DNA of 64,000 bases from JASGIT01 sp047601665 (GTDB lineage Bacteria; Pseudomonadota; Gammaproteobacteria; Burkholderiales; Burkholderiaceae_C), in contig JASGIT010000001.1 in the NCBI GenBank assembly GCA_047601665.1, forward strand, positions 2,480,001 to 2,544,000. The letters run 5' to 3'. Numbering within the stretch: the stretch's first letter is position 1; each line of letters begins with the position of its first letter. The position numbers and the translations under genes were made by a program. The notes under the pieces are model-generated. The model was not told where the DNA came from. It saw only the letters and a list, made by a program, of their open reading frames with translations, and searched no databases. Below are positions 7,128-15,881 of this stretch, in pieces.

Positions 7128-8603
7128 TTACAGGCCCGCCGCTTCCCTGACTTTGCCGAACACCTTGGTGTTGTCCATGGTGCCCTTGAAGATCCTGGAG
7201 CCCGCGCCGCCGGCGAACAGCATCACGTCGCCGCCGCCGTGGGTTTCGGAGCCGGGCGCGCCCAGGTTGATGTTGACCTCTTGCAGGAAGTTGTCCTGCG
7301 TGGTGTCCACGTTGCTCAGGTCTTCGCGGCCCGCGCCCCGTGCGGGGGCGACCCAGGGCTTGTTGCCGTCTTCCTCGTTGACCTGGGTGGCGGCCGTGGC
7401 GTTGGGGCGGCCGCCGTTGCCGAACACCAGCGTGGTGTAGGGCTTGCCGTCGGCGGCCAGGGCCAGCTTGCCGGTCTGGTAGTCGATGGCCTTGCCCAGG
7501 ATGGGGCTGCCGATCTTGGTGTAGCCGTTGAAGGCGATGGAGTGGTCGTGGTCGGCCGTCACCACGATCAGCGTGTTCTTCAGGCCGGGGTCCTTCTTCT
7601 CCATGTAGGCGCGCACGTTCTCGATGGCCTTGTCGAAGGCCAGCGTGTCTTCCAGCGCCCGCTTGGCGTTGGTGCCGTGCAAGGCGTGGTCGATGCGGCC
7701 GCCTTCGACCATCAGGAAGAAGCCCTTGTCGTTGCGGCTCAGCACGTCGAGCGCCTTGGTGGCCATGTCGCTCAGGCTGGGCTGATTCAGGTTCTGGTTC
7801 ACGCGGTCCAGCTCATAGGCCATCTCGCTTTGCGAGAACAGGCCCAGCAGCTTGTCGGTGCCGCTGGTGTCGAGCGCGGCCAGTTCGCTGCCCGTGCTCA
7901 CGTAGGTGTAGCCCTTGCCCTTCATCTCCTCCACCAGGTTGCGCGTGTCCGAGCGCTTGCTGGAAGAGTTGAGCGGCTTGGGCAGGTAGTTGCGCTGGCC
8001 GCCGCCCATCAGCACGTTCAGGCCCGCGTCCACCGACTGCTCGGCGATGGTGTTGTAGGCGTTGCGGTTGCAGATGTGGGCGTAGGTGGTGGCGGGCGTG
8101 GCGTGGCCGACGCGCGTGGTCGAGACCGCGCCCACTGAGCGGCCCTGGGCCTTGGACAGCTCCAGCAGCGTGACGGCGGGCTGGCCGTTGCCTGCCGGGC
8201 AGGTGGTGTCCTCGCCCTTGATGTACTGCGTGCCGTCGGGCGCGTAGGCGGCGGTCTCGGCGCTCATGGAGATGACCTCGTTGTTCATCTTCACGCCGGT
8301 CATGTAGGCGGCCATGGAGGGCGCGCTGTCGGTGGTCTGCGCGTCGCGCGAGAAGGTCTTGATGCGCGCGGCGTAGGGCAGCGACTGCATGGCGAGCTTG
8401 GCGCGCTCGCTGGTCGCCAACTGGTTGGGGTTGCCGGCGGCGATTTCCTTCTCGCCCTTGTAGATGCGCGCGGCCGTGACGGTGACCGGGCCCATGCCGT
8501 CGCCCAGGAAGAAGATGACGTTCTTGGCCTCGCCGGCGGCCTGCGCCACGCCCGATGCGAGCAGCGCCACGGCCAGTGCGGTCTTGCGGATGGTGGTGTT
8601 CAT
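7128..8603 (-). CDS. Alkaline phosphatase, periplasmic (second of a tandem pair)
   Basis: This 491-residue PhoA-superfamily phosphomonoesterase is exported to the periplasm by the signal peptide MNTTIRKTALAVALLASGVA. It shows the metal-binding FLGDGMGPVTVTAARIY, the nucleophile segment TTDSAPSMAAYMTGVK (Ser after Asp), EGGRIDHALHGTNAKRA, TADHDHS and ETHGGGD, so all metal and catalytic positions I can check are present. It is predicted to release phosphate from organic monoesters. The start at 8603 is the first Met with a signal peptide; the in-frame extension upstream overlaps the neighbouring phosphatase gene. It lies 17 bp downstream of a paralogue with the same motif order, consistent with duplication, and is probably cotranscribed from the promoter upstream of 10036. 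Confidence 0.93.
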   Translation of the reverse strand: MNTTIRKTALAVALLASGVAQAAGEAKNVIFFLGDGMGPVTVTAARIYKGEKEIAAGNPNQLATSERAKLAMQSLPYAARIKTFSRDAQTTDSAPSMAAYMTGVKMNNEVISMSAETAAYAPDGTQYIKGEDTTCPAGNGQPAVTLLELSKAQGRSVGAVSTTRVGHATPATTYAHICNRNAYNTIAEQSVDAGLNVLMGGGQRNYLPKPLNSSSKRSDTRNLVEEMKGKGYTYVSTGSELAALDTSGTDKLLGLFSQSEMAYELDRVNQNLNQPSLSDMATKALDVLSRNDKGFFLMVEGGRIDHALHGTNAKRALEDTLAFDKAIENVRAYMEKKDPGLKNTLIVVTADHDHSIAFNGYTKIGSPILGKAIDYQTGKLALAADGKPYTTLVFGNGGRPNATAATQVNEEDGNKPWVAPARGAGREDLSNVDTTQDNFLQEVNINLGAPGSETHGGGDVMLFAGGAGSRIFKGTMDNTKVFGKVREAAGL

Positions 8604-8620
8604 GGTGCGGGTTCCTTTGC

Positions 8621-10036
8621 TCACAGGCCGACGGCCTTCTTGATGAGGCCGAACACCTCGTTGTTGGTCAGCACGCCGCTGAAGTTGTCCGCGCCCAGGC
8701 CGGTGGCGCCCAGGAAGACGTCGCCGCCGCCGTGCGTCTCGCCGCCCGTGGGCATGGGCACCACGGCTTCCTGCAGGTAGTCGGCGCTTTCCAGGTCGGC
8801 GCTGCCGATCGGGCCGCGCGTGGGCTTGTAGCCGGGGCCGTTGCCGAAGCCGAGCACGGTGTAGGGGTTGCCGCCCACGTCCTTGGAGGGTTGGCCCTTC
8901 ACGTAGTCGTTGACCAGGCCCAGCACGCCGGGGTTGCCCGGCGCGGTCTTGCCGGTGATCTTGGCGTAGCCGTTCATCTGCAGCGTGTGGTCGTGGTCGG
9001 CGGTGACGACGACCAGCGTGTTCTTCAGGCCGGGGTCGATGGCCTGCATCTTGTCCAGCGCGGTCTTGACGGCGTCGTCGAAGGCCACGGTGTCCTGCAG
9101 CGCGCGGCGGGCGTTGGTGGCGTGCAGCGCATGGTCGATGCGGCCGCCTTCCACCATCAGGAAAAAGCCCCTCTTCTTCGCGGCCAGCGCGTCGATGGCC
9201 TTGCCGGTCATCTCGGACAGGCTGGGTTCCTTGGCGCCGTCGCGGTCCAGGTCGTAGGCCATGTGGTCCTTGGTGAACAGGCCGGCGATCTTGGTCTTGC
9301 CGTCCACCGGCAGCTTGTCGAAGTCGCTCTTGTTCGCGGCAAAGCTGTACTTGGCCTTTTGCAGCTCGGCGATCAGGTCGCGTCCGTCGTTGCGCTTGCC
9401 GCCCGCGGCGGCGGGGGTGAAGTAGCTCGTGCCGCCACCGAAGACCACGTCCACGCCGTCGCCCAGGCTGGCGTTGTAGCCCGCGCCGCCGGGCACCAGG
9501 GCCGCGGCGATGGTGTTCTCGGCGTCGCGGTGGCACACGTGCGAATACGTGGCCGCCGGCGTGGCGTGGGTGATGCGCGTGGTCGTCACCACGCCGGTGC
9601 CGTAGCCTGCGGCCTTCATCTGCTCCAGCAGCGTCTGCACCGCCGTGCCGTTGCCGGCGGGGCAGGTGCTGTCGTACTTGGCGTGGTAGGGCTTGCCGCT
9701 GGCATCGGTGGCGCGGGTCTCGGCGGACATGGAGATGACCTCGTTGTTCATCTTCACGCCGGTCATGTAGGCGGACATCGAGGGCGCGCTGTCGGTCACC
9801 TGGCCGTCGTTGGAATAGGTGTGCACGAAGGCGGTCTCGGGCAACTGGTCGATGGTCAGCTCGCCCGCTTCGCCCACGCTGTAGATGCGCGCGGCCGTCA
9901 GCGTGGTGATGCCCATGCCGTCGCCCAGGAAGAACAGCACGTTCTTGGCGGGGGCGCTGTCGCCGTCACTGCCTCCACAGGCCGTGATGAGCACGGAGGC
10001 ACTGGCCAGCGCCGCACATATCGCTTTTAGTTTCAT
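8621..10036 (-). CDS. Alkaline phosphatase, predicted lipoprotein (first of a tandem pair)
   Basis: 471 residues. The N-terminus MKLKAICAALASASVLITAC has a lipobox (LITAC), so the enzyme is probably anchored to a membrane. PhoA-family motifs are FFLGDGMGITTLTAARIY, VTDSAPSMSAYMTGVK with the nucleophilic Ser, EGGRIDHALHATNARRA, TADHDHTLQMNGY and ETHGGGDVF. The start at 10036 has GGAGGG seven bases upstream. A candidate Pho box lies at 10087-10104, suggesting induction on phosphate starvation by PhoB. The predicted localisation differs from its downstream paralogue (lipoprotein versus soluble), which suggests division of labour. Confidence 0.93.
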   Translation of the reverse strand: MKLKAICAALASASVLITACGGSDGDSAPAKNVLFFLGDGMGITTLTAARIYSVGEAGELTIDQLPETAFVHTYSNDGQVTDSAPSMSAYMTGVKMNNEVISMSAETRATDASGKPYHAKYDSTCPAGNGTAVQTLLEQMKAAGYGTGVVTTTRITHATPAATYSHVCHRDAENTIAAALVPGGAGYNASLGDGVDVVFGGGTSYFTPAAAGGKRNDGRDLIAELQKAKYSFAANKSDFDKLPVDGKTKIAGLFTKDHMAYDLDRDGAKEPSLSEMTGKAIDALAAKKRGFFLMVEGGRIDHALHATNARRALQDTVAFDDAVKTALDKMQAIDPGLKNTLVVVTADHDHTLQMNGYAKITGKTAPGNPGVLGLVNDYVKGQPSKDVGGNPYTVLGFGNGPGYKPTRGPIGSADLESADYLQEAVVPMPTGGETHGGGDVFLGATGLGADNFSGVLTNNEVFGLIKKAVGL

Positions 10037-10086
10037 GAAATTTCCCTCCGGGGAGTTTGTTGGAGAGGGAAATCTAAAAATCGCGT

Positions 10087-10104
10087 ATGACGGTTGCGTG
10101 ACTG
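10087..10104 (-). promoter_or_regulatory. Candidate Pho box upstream of the phosphatase pair
   Basis: On the minus strand CAGTCAC, four bases, CCGTCAT matches the PhoB direct-repeat consensus CTGTCAT-N4-CTGTCAT at 11 of 14 positions with the right 11-bp period, about 50 bp upstream of the first phosphatase start. The position and the target gene make sense together; binding is inferred. Confidence 0.5.
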
Positions 10105-10108
10105 ACAT

Positions 10109-10136
10109 GAAAAACCCGGCGTGGCGCCGGGTTTTG
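10109..10136 (-). terminator. Rho-independent terminator (symmetrical)
   Basis: AAAACCCGGCG, three bases, CGCCGGGTTTT gives an 8-bp GC stem flanked by A-run and T-run. It can end transcription coming from the BPSS1780/thrB genes and insulate the phosphatase promoter. Confidence 0.8.
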
Positions 10137-10367
10137 TGTCTGATTTGTAAAGGGGCCGTCAGGGCGTGTTCAGGGCTTGGTGACCGATGGCGCAGCCGAT
10201 GAAACTGGCGCGCCCCAGGCCAGCGGACGGCCAGCAAGGGCCGTCCCGCAGCAAAGGCCGTCGTCCCCCTGAGGGGGCTGAGGGCCGAGGCTCCAAGCCT
10301 GCCTGCGCAGGCTTGGACGGCCCCGAAGGGCTGCCGCCTCTGGCGGCTGCACCTGGAGCGCAGCGAC
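10137..10367. repeat. Gene-free stretch with several hairpins, likely repeat mosaic
   Basis: No credible gene. It contains at least three inverted repeats: CCCCC-TGA-GGGGG near 10265, TCCAAGCCTG/CAGGCTTGGA at 10292-10317, and GCCGCC/GGCGGC at 10333-10347. This resembles intergenic repetitive sequence, but only one copy is seen here. A minus-strand frame ending at 10159 has no start of its own. Confidence 0.4.
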
Positions 10368-11156
10368 TCAGGGGGTGTTGGACTGTTCTGGCGGCTCGAA
10401 GCAGTCGCGGAAGGTGAACACCACCGAACTGAAGAACATGGCCGCGAGCACCATGGCCGCGCCCACCATGACGCCCGCCGCCATGTTGCCGACCAGCGCC
10501 GCCAGCAGCCCCGTGACCAGCGCCACCACCAGCCCCGCGACCAGGAACACGCCCATCCACGCGAGGCCGAACACCGTGAACGCCCAGAAGTTGCGCAGGC
10601 AGGCCACGGCGCTGAAGAACAGGCTCTTGACGGGCGGCACGCCGTGCCAGTGCACCAGCCCCGGCGCGTGCCAGAACAGCATGGACAGCGGCATGTACAG
10701 CGCCATCGCCACCCACATGGCGGCCTGGAAGGCCGGGTCCTCGGCCACCTCGCGCGACAGCGGCTCGCCGCCCAGGTACACCTGCGCGAACCGGCCGCCG
10801 TCGATCAGCGCCGACAGGCCCATGATGGCGAGGAAGCCCACGGCGTAGAGCGCGCCCAGCACCAGCATGGCGCGCAGGCGCTGCCGCTCGGCGCGGAAGG
10901 CCACCAGCAGCAGCGCGGGCGTGGGGAAGCGGCCTTGCAGGGTCTCGGCGGTGGCGACCATCATGGCCAGCGTGGCGGCGGGCAGCAGCGCCAGCGCCAC
11001 GGCGGGGCCGATGAACGGCACCACGGTGACCAGCGACATGGACGCCATCGCCATGAAGAACAGCGCCGCCAGCGCCAGCGGTTGCTTCCAGAACGCCTGG
11101 ATGCCTTGCCGCACCCAGAGCCAGCCGGTGCGCGCGGGGACGATGTGGAGTTTCAT
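10368..11156 (-). CDS. BPSS1780-family integral membrane protein
   Basis: 262 residues with about six hydrophobic segments, beginning MKLHIVPARTGWLWVRQGIQ, the N-terminal pattern I know from the BPSS1780 membrane family of Burkholderiales. Its function is not established. It follows thrB by four bases on the same strand, so the two are probably cotranscribed. The extreme C-terminus (PPEQSNTP) runs into the hairpin-rich stretch at 10137-10367 and may have been altered by it. Confidence 0.8.
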   Translation of the reverse strand: MKLHIVPARTGWLWVRQGIQAFWKQPLALAALFFMAMASMSLVTVVPFIGPAVALALLPAATLAMMVATAETLQGRFPTPALLLVAFRAERQRLRAMLVLGALYAVGFLAIMGLSALIDGGRFAQVYLGGEPLSREVAEDPAFQAAMWVAMALYMPLSMLFWHAPGLVHWHGVPPVKSLFFSAVACLRNFWAFTVFGLAWMGVFLVAGLVVALVTGLLAALVGNMAAGVMVGAAMVLAAMFFSSVVFTFRDCFEPPEQSNTP

Positions 11157-11160
11157 GGCA

Positions 11161-12114
11161 TCAGTTCAGGACGATGGGGTGGGCGGCGCGCCCGCGCAGC
11201 ACGCGCTCGAAGTGCGTGGGGTCGTGCGGGGTGAGCAGGGCGGCCTCGCGGGGCAGGTAATAGTCCCACAGGCGCGAGATCCAGAAGCGCAGCGCGCCCG
11301 CGCGCAGCAGGGCGGGCAGCAATTCGCGCTCGGCGGCGGTGAGGGGGCGCACGCTCTGGTAGGCGGCGATCATGGCGGCGGCGCGTTCGGCGTGGTGCGC
11401 GCCCGTGGGCAGGTCGATGCACCAGTCGTTCATGCACACGGCCAGGTCGAACAGCCAGGTATCGACGCCCGCGAAGTAGAAGTCGAAGAAGCCGGTGAGC
11501 GCCTCGCCCTCGAACATCACGTTGTCGCGGAACAGGTCGGCGTGCACCGGGCCGCGCGGCAGCGCCGCGTAGGCGGACGAGGCGGCGACGTGGTTCTGGT
11601 ACGCGAGTTCAGCGCGCAGCAGCGCGGCCTGCTCGGCGTCGATGTGCGGCAGCACCACGGGCGCGGTCTCGTTCCACCACGGCAGGCCGCGCAGGTTGGG
11701 CTGGCTGCGCTCGAAGTCCTGCCCCGCCAGGTGCATCCGCGCGAGCATCGCGCCCACGGCGGCGCAGTGCGCGGCTTGCGGGGCCAGCTGGCTTTTGCCC
11801 GCCAGCTTCTGCACCACGGCGGCGGGCTTGCCGCAGACGGTGTGCAGGATTTCGCCCGTCTCATCGGCCTGCGGCGCGGGCACGGGAATGCCCTTGTGCG
11901 CCAGGTGCCGCATCAGGTGCAGGTAGAAGGGCAACTGCTCGGCGGTGAGCCGCTCGAACAGCGTGAGCACCCACGCGCCCTGATCGGTATCGAGGAAGTA
12001 GTTGGTGTTCTCGATGCCGCCCTGGATGCCGCGCAGGCCGGTGAGCCGGCCCAGGGGAATGCGGCACAGCAACGCTTGCGCCTCTTGCTCGGAGACTTCG
12101 GTAAAAACGGCCAT
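11161..12114 (-). CDS. thrB: Homoserine kinase (APH-fold type)
   Basis: 317 residues of the choline kinase/aminoglycoside phosphotransferase fold, the alternative ThrB found in many beta- and gamma-proteobacteria. It is predicted to phosphorylate homoserine with ATP, the step before threonine synthase. The catalytic loop HADLFRDNVMF and the metal-binding FFDFYFAGVDTWLFDLA are present. The start MAVFTEVSEQEA at 12114 matches the usual family N-terminus; an ATG four codons earlier is less likely. Located between a DUF2782 gene and the BPSS1780 gene, all on the minus strand. Confidence 0.92.
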   Translation of the reverse strand: MAVFTEVSEQEAQALLCRIPLGRLTGLRGIQGGIENTNYFLDTDQGAWVLTLFERLTAEQLPFYLHLMRHLAHKGIPVPAPQADETGEILHTVCGKPAAVVQKLAGKSQLAPQAAHCAAVGAMLARMHLAGQDFERSQPNLRGLPWWNETAPVVLPHIDAEQAALLRAELAYQNHVAASSAYAALPRGPVHADLFRDNVMFEGEALTGFFDFYFAGVDTWLFDLAVCMNDWCIDLPTGAHHAERAAAMIAAYQSVRPLTAAERELLPALLRAGALRFWISRLWDYYLPREAALLTPHDPTHFERVLRGRAAHPIVLN

Positions 12115-12166
12115 CGGAGATAACAAAAAAGGCGCTTGCCGCGCCCTGGGGATAGGGAAAGGGGGG

Positions 12167-12520
12167 TCAGAACTTCTTCACGTTCCACACGCGCGGGCCG
12201 GTGATCGTCTCGGCCCCGTTGCGCGGGCGGTTGCGCACGCCGTCGGAGGGCTGCACCTCGTATTCGGGCACGTTGCCGGTCTTGGGCTGCACGGTGATGC
12301 TCTGCGTCTGGCCGCCAATGCGCAGTTCATCGACGCGGCTGCCGCCGTCTTCGATGTGGATGCGCTCGGTGCGCTGGTTCAGGCGGTCACCCTGCTGCTC
12401 TTCTTTTGGTAGCTGCTCGCGCACGTCCTGCTTGGGCTGGGGCGTGTTTTGACCATTGTTCTGCGCCAGCGCGGGGCCGGCAGCCAGACAGAGCAGCAAA
12501 AGAGCAGATAGGGCGCGCAT
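12167..12520 (-). CDS. DUF2782-family small exported protein
   Basis: 117 residues starting MRALSALLLLCLAAGPALA, a clear signal peptide. The mature part is polar and contains ERIHIEDGGSRVDELRIGGQ and EYEVQPSDG, typical of DUF2782, a family commonly found next to polA and thrB in Burkholderiales. Function unknown. An ATG three codons upstream (12529) is an alternative start. The gene is divergent from polA with only 34 bp between the two starts, so their promoters must overlap. Confidence 0.8.
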   Translation of the reverse strand: MRALSALLLLCLAAGPALAQNNGQNTPQPKQDVREQLPKEEQQGDRLNQRTERIHIEDGGSRVDELRIGGQTQSITVQPKTGNVPEYEVQPSDGVRNRPRNGAETITGPRVWNVKKF

Positions 12521-12554
12521 AACGGGCATTGTAGAGGGCGGCACAATCACCCAC

Positions 12555-15302
12555 ATGACCCCTGAAAAGACCCTGGTGCTGGTGGATGGATCCAGCTACC
12601 TGTACCGCGCCTTCCACGCCATGCCCGACCTGCGCTCGGCGGACGGCCAGCCCACGGGCGCCATCCGCGGCATGGTGAACATGCTCACGGCGCTGCACAA
12701 AGAGGTGCAAGGCGCCTACGCCGCCTGCGTGTTCGACGCCAGCGGCCCCACCTTCCGCGATGCGCTCTATGCCGAGTACAAGGGCCACCGCCCCGCCATG
12801 CCCGAGGACCTGCGTGCGCAGATCGAGCCCATCCACGAAGTGGTGCGCCTGCTGGGCTGGCCCGTGTTGTGCATTCCCGGCGTGGAGGCCGACGACGTGA
12901 TCGGCACCCTGGCCCGCGCCGCCGCCGGGCAGGGCTTCGACGTGGTGATATCGAGCGGCGACAAGGACCTGAGCCAGCTGGTGGACGAGCGCATCACCAT
13001 CATCGACACCATGAGCGGCAAGCGCCGCGACGTGGCGGGCGTGACGGCGGAGTTCGGCGTGCCGCCCGCGCTGATGGTGGACTTCCAGACCCTGGTGGGC
13101 GACGCGGTGGACAACGTGCCCGGCGTGCCCAAGGTCGGCCCCAAGACCGCCGCGAAGTGGCTCACGGAGTACGGCTCGCTCGACGCGCTGGTGGCGCGCG
13201 CCGGCGAGGTCAAGGGCGTGGCGGGCGAGAACCTGCGCGGCGCGCTCGCCTGGCTGCCCACGGGCCGCCAGCTCGTCACCATCAAGACCGACTGCGACCT
13301 GAGCGGCCATGTCGATGGCCTGCCTGCTCTCGATTCCATAGCTGTCAGCGCAGAGCAGACAGGCGCTTTGGCCGATTTTTATGAAAAATACGGCTTCAAG
13401 ACCCTGGCGAAGGCCTTGGCCGCCCCTCCTTCGGCTGCTTCGGCCCCTGCGGCGGAGCCTGATCTGTTCACCGAGCCGGCTCCCACTGCCGCCCCCGCGT
13501 CCACCGCCTACGAAACCATCTTGACCTGGGAGCAATTCGACGCCTGGCTGCCCCGCCTGCGCGCCGCGCAACTCACGGCGCTGGACACCGAAACCGACTC
13601 GCTCGACGAAATGCGCGCGGGCATCGTCGGCATCTCGTTCAGCGTGACGCCCGGCGAAGCCGCCTACATCCCCCTGCGCCACGAAGGCCCCGACGCGCCC
13701 GCGCAGCTGCCGCTCGACGAAGTGCTCGCGCGCCTGCGCCCCTGGCTCGAAGACCCGGCCTGCCCCAAGCTCGGCCAGCACATCAAGTACGACCGCCACG
13801 TCTTCGCCAACCACGGCATCGAGGTGCGCGGCTATGCGCACGACACCATGCTGCAAAGCTACGTGCTTGAAGTGCACAAGCCCCACGGCCTGGGCAGCCT
13901 GGGCGAACGCCACCTGGGCCGCGCCGGCGTCAGCTACGAAGCCCTCTGCGGCAAGGGCGCGCACCAGATCCCGTTCGCCCAGGTGCCGGTGGACAAGGCC
14001 GCGCACTACTCCTGCGAAGACTCCGACATGACGCTGGAAGTGCACCGCGTGCTCTGGCCCCAACTGGAGGCCGACGCCAAGCTGCGCGGCATCTACGAAC
14101 TGGAGATGCAATGCAGCGAGACGCTCTACCGCATCGAGCGCAACGGCGTGCTCATCGACGCCCAGCAGCTCGCCCAGCAAAGCCACGAACTGGGCCAGCG
14201 CATCCTGCAGCTGGAGCAGGAGGCGTATGAAATCGCGGGCCAGCCCTTCAACCTGAGCAGCCCCAAGCAGCTCGGCGAAATCTTCTTCGACAAACTGGGC
14301 CTGCCCGTGGTCAAGAAGACCGCCACCGGCGCGCGCAGCACCGACGAGGAGGTGCTCGAAAAACTGGCCGAGGACTACCCGCTGCCCGCCAAGATCCTGG
14401 AGCACCGCGGCCTCGTCAAGCTCAAGGGCACCTACACCGACAAGCTCGGCCAGCTCGCGCTGCCGCGCACGGGCCGCGTGCACACGCACTACGCGCAGGC
14501 CGTGGCCGTCACCGGGCGGCTGGCCAGCAACGACCCGAACCTGCAGAACATCCCCATCCGCACGCCCGAAGGCCGCCGCGTGCGCGAAGCCTTCATCGCC
14601 GCGCCGGGCCGCCTGATCGCCAGCGCCGACTACAGCCAGATCGAACTGCGCATCATGGCCCACCTGAGCGGCGACGAAGCGCTGCTCGCCGCCTTCCGCG
14701 CCGGGCTGGACGTGCACCGCGCCACGGCGGCGGAAGTGTTCGGCGTGGCGCCCGATCAGGTCAGCAGCGAACAGCGCCGCTACGCCAAGACCATCAACTT
14801 CGGCCTGATCTACGGCATGAGCAGCTACGGCCTGGCGCGCAGCCTCGGCATCGACAACACTGCGGCCAAGAACTACATCGACCGCTACTTCCAGCGCTAC
14901 CCCGGCGTGAAGCGCTACATGGACGAAACCCGTGCCGAGGCCAAGGAAAAAGGCTACGTCGAGACCGTGTTCGGCCGCCGCCTGGTGCTGCCCGAAATCA
15001 ACTCCCCCAACGGCCCGCGCCGCGCGGGCGCCGAGCGCGCCGCCATCAACGCGCCCATGCAGGGCACGGCGGCGGACCTCATCAAGAAAGCCATGGTCGC
15101 CATGCAGGCCCGGCTGGACGCCGAAAAGCCCGAGGTGCTGATGGTCATGCAGGTGCACGACGAACTGGTCTTCGACCTGCCCGAATCCGCCGTGGACTGG
15201 CTGCGCACCGAAGCCCCGCGCGTGATGGCCGGCGTGGCCGAACTGCACGTGCCGCTGGTGGCCGAGGTAGGCGTGGGGCCGAATTGGGAACAGGCGCATT
15301 GA
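12555..15302 (+). CDS. polA: DNA polymerase I
   Basis: 915 residues with all three activities. The 5' nuclease has VFDASGPTFRD, GVEADDVIGTLA and SGDKDLSQLV. The 3'-5' exonuclease has ALDTETDSLDEM (the DxE needed for proofreading), GQHIKYDRH and SCEDSDMT. The polymerase has SADYSQIELRIMAHLSGDE, RRYAKTINFGLIYGMSSYG and QVHDELVFD. It fills gaps in repair and replaces Okazaki primers. The start at 12555 (MTPEKTLVLVDGSSYLYRA) matches the family. Residues about 259-278, in the connector between the 5' nuclease and the exonuclease domain, are encoded by a copy of the dispersed repeat. trmO starts two bases after the stop. Confidence 0.97.
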   Translation: MTPEKTLVLVDGSSYLYRAFHAMPDLRSADGQPTGAIRGMVNMLTALHKEVQGAYAACVFDASGPTFRDALYAEYKGHRPAMPEDLRAQIEPIHEVVRLLGWPVLCIPGVEADDVIGTLARAAAGQGFDVVISSGDKDLSQLVDERITIIDTMSGKRRDVAGVTAEFGVPPALMVDFQTLVGDAVDNVPGVPKVGPKTAAKWLTEYGSLDALVARAGEVKGVAGENLRGALAWLPTGRQLVTIKTDCDLSGHVDGLPALDSIAVSAEQTGALADFYEKYGFKTLAKALAAPPSAASAPAAEPDLFTEPAPTAAPASTAYETILTWEQFDAWLPRLRAAQLTALDTETDSLDEMRAGIVGISFSVTPGEAAYIPLRHEGPDAPAQLPLDEVLARLRPWLEDPACPKLGQHIKYDRHVFANHGIEVRGYAHDTMLQSYVLEVHKPHGLGSLGERHLGRAGVSYEALCGKGAHQIPFAQVPVDKAAHYSCEDSDMTLEVHRVLWPQLEADAKLRGIYELEMQCSETLYRIERNGVLIDAQQLAQQSHELGQRILQLEQEAYEIAGQPFNLSSPKQLGEIFFDKLGLPVVKKTATGARSTDEEVLEKLAEDYPLPAKILEHRGLVKLKGTYTDKLGQLALPRTGRVHTHYAQAVAVTGRLASNDPNLQNIPIRTPEGRRVREAFIAAPGRLIASADYSQIELRIMAHLSGDEALLAAFRAGLDVHRATAAEVFGVAPDQVSSEQRRYAKTINFGLIYGMSSYGLARSLGIDNTAAKNYIDRYFQRYPGVKRYMDETRAEAKEKGYVETVFGRRLVLPEINSPNGPRRAGAERAAINAPMQGTAADLIKKAMVAMQARLDAEKPEVLMVMQVHDELVFDLPESAVDWLRTEAPRVMAGVAELHVPLVAEVGVGPNWEQAH
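13331..13390 (+). repeat. Dispersed palindromic repeat, in-frame copy inside polA
   Basis: CATAGCTGTCAGCGC, spacer, GGCGCTTTGGCCGATTTTTA keeps the order and ends of the consensus (ATAGCTGCCAGCGC ... GCGCTGGAGGCCGATTT). It is read through in frame at an interdomain connector. Confidence 0.7.
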
Positions 15303-15303
15303 A

Positions 15304-15786
15304 ATGACGGACGCGATCGCCCTGCGCCCCATCGGCATTGTCCGCAGCCCTTTTACGTCCACACAGGGTATGCCCATTCAAACCGTGGCCGCGGCCGAAG
15401 TGGCGGGCGCGCTGGAGGTGCACGAGGACTTCGCCCCCGGCCTGCGCGACGTGGAGGGCTTCGAATACCTCATCCTGCTGACCCACCTGCACGCGGCGGT
15501 GGAAAAGCTTGAAGTCGTGCCCTTCATGGACACGCAAAGCCACGGCGTCTTCGCCACCCGCGCGCCCGCGCGGCCCAACCGCATCGGGCTGTCCATCGTG
15601 CGGCTGGAGAAGGTGGAAGACCGCGTGCTGCACTTCACCGGCAACGACATGCTGGACGGCACGCCGGTGCTCGACATCAAGCCCTACGTGCCCGCGCTGG
15701 ACGTGCGCGCCACCGGGCGCATCGGCTGGTTTGCGCAGGGGCTAAGCCAATTGCCCACCGCGCGGTCGGATGGGCGCATGGACTGA
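15304..15786 (+). CDS. trmO: tRNA (N6-threonylcarbamoyladenosine37-N6)-methyltransferase TrmO
   Basis: 160 residues of the UPF0066/TsaA family. The motifs are PIGIVRSPF at the start, RAPARPNRIGLS and DMLDGTPVLDIKPYVP. E. coli TrmO methylates t6A37 of tRNA-Thr using SAM; the same role is expected here. It starts one base after the polA stop and is likely cotranscribed. It is the last gene before the cassette array, whose first attC-like site begins 35 bp downstream. Confidence 0.92.
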   Translation: MTDAIALRPIGIVRSPFTSTQGMPIQTVAAAEVAGALEVHEDFAPGLRDVEGFEYLILLTHLHAAVEKLEVVPFMDTQSHGVFATRAPARPNRIGLSIVRLEKVEDRVLHFTGNDMLDGTPVLDIKPYVPALDVRATGRIGWFAQGLSQLPTARSDGRMD

Positions 15787-15820
15787 GTTTCAGGCTGGAT
15801 CGGCCGTAGCCAAGAATCGT

Positions 15821-15880
15821 AGCTAACGTTCGACGTAAGCGGCCTGCCGCAGGCAGATCCCCTTGAACGAATAGCTAGGC
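15821..15880 (-). repeat. attC-like site A (end of array)
   Basis: Begins AGCTAACGTTCGACG and ends GAACGAATAGCTAGGC, with inner arms around GCCTGCCGCAGGC. 60 bp; the outer right box is degenerate. It follows the MAPEG cassette gene. Confidence 0.8.
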
Positions 15881-15881
15881 T

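Noticed and set aside
10159..10716. Minus-strand frame ending FIGCAIGHQALNTP
   Set aside because: No start of its own; overlaps the BPSS1780 gene in another frame and the hairpin-rich block. Could be a gene-end remnant but cannot be supported.
12380..12440. Possible further repeat copy in the DUF2782 gene
   Set aside because: GGTAGCTGCTCGCGCAC is similar to the left half only; too degenerate to count.
12387..15377. Long minus-strand frame across polA
   Set aside because: Shadow of polA; no domain, low-complexity composition.
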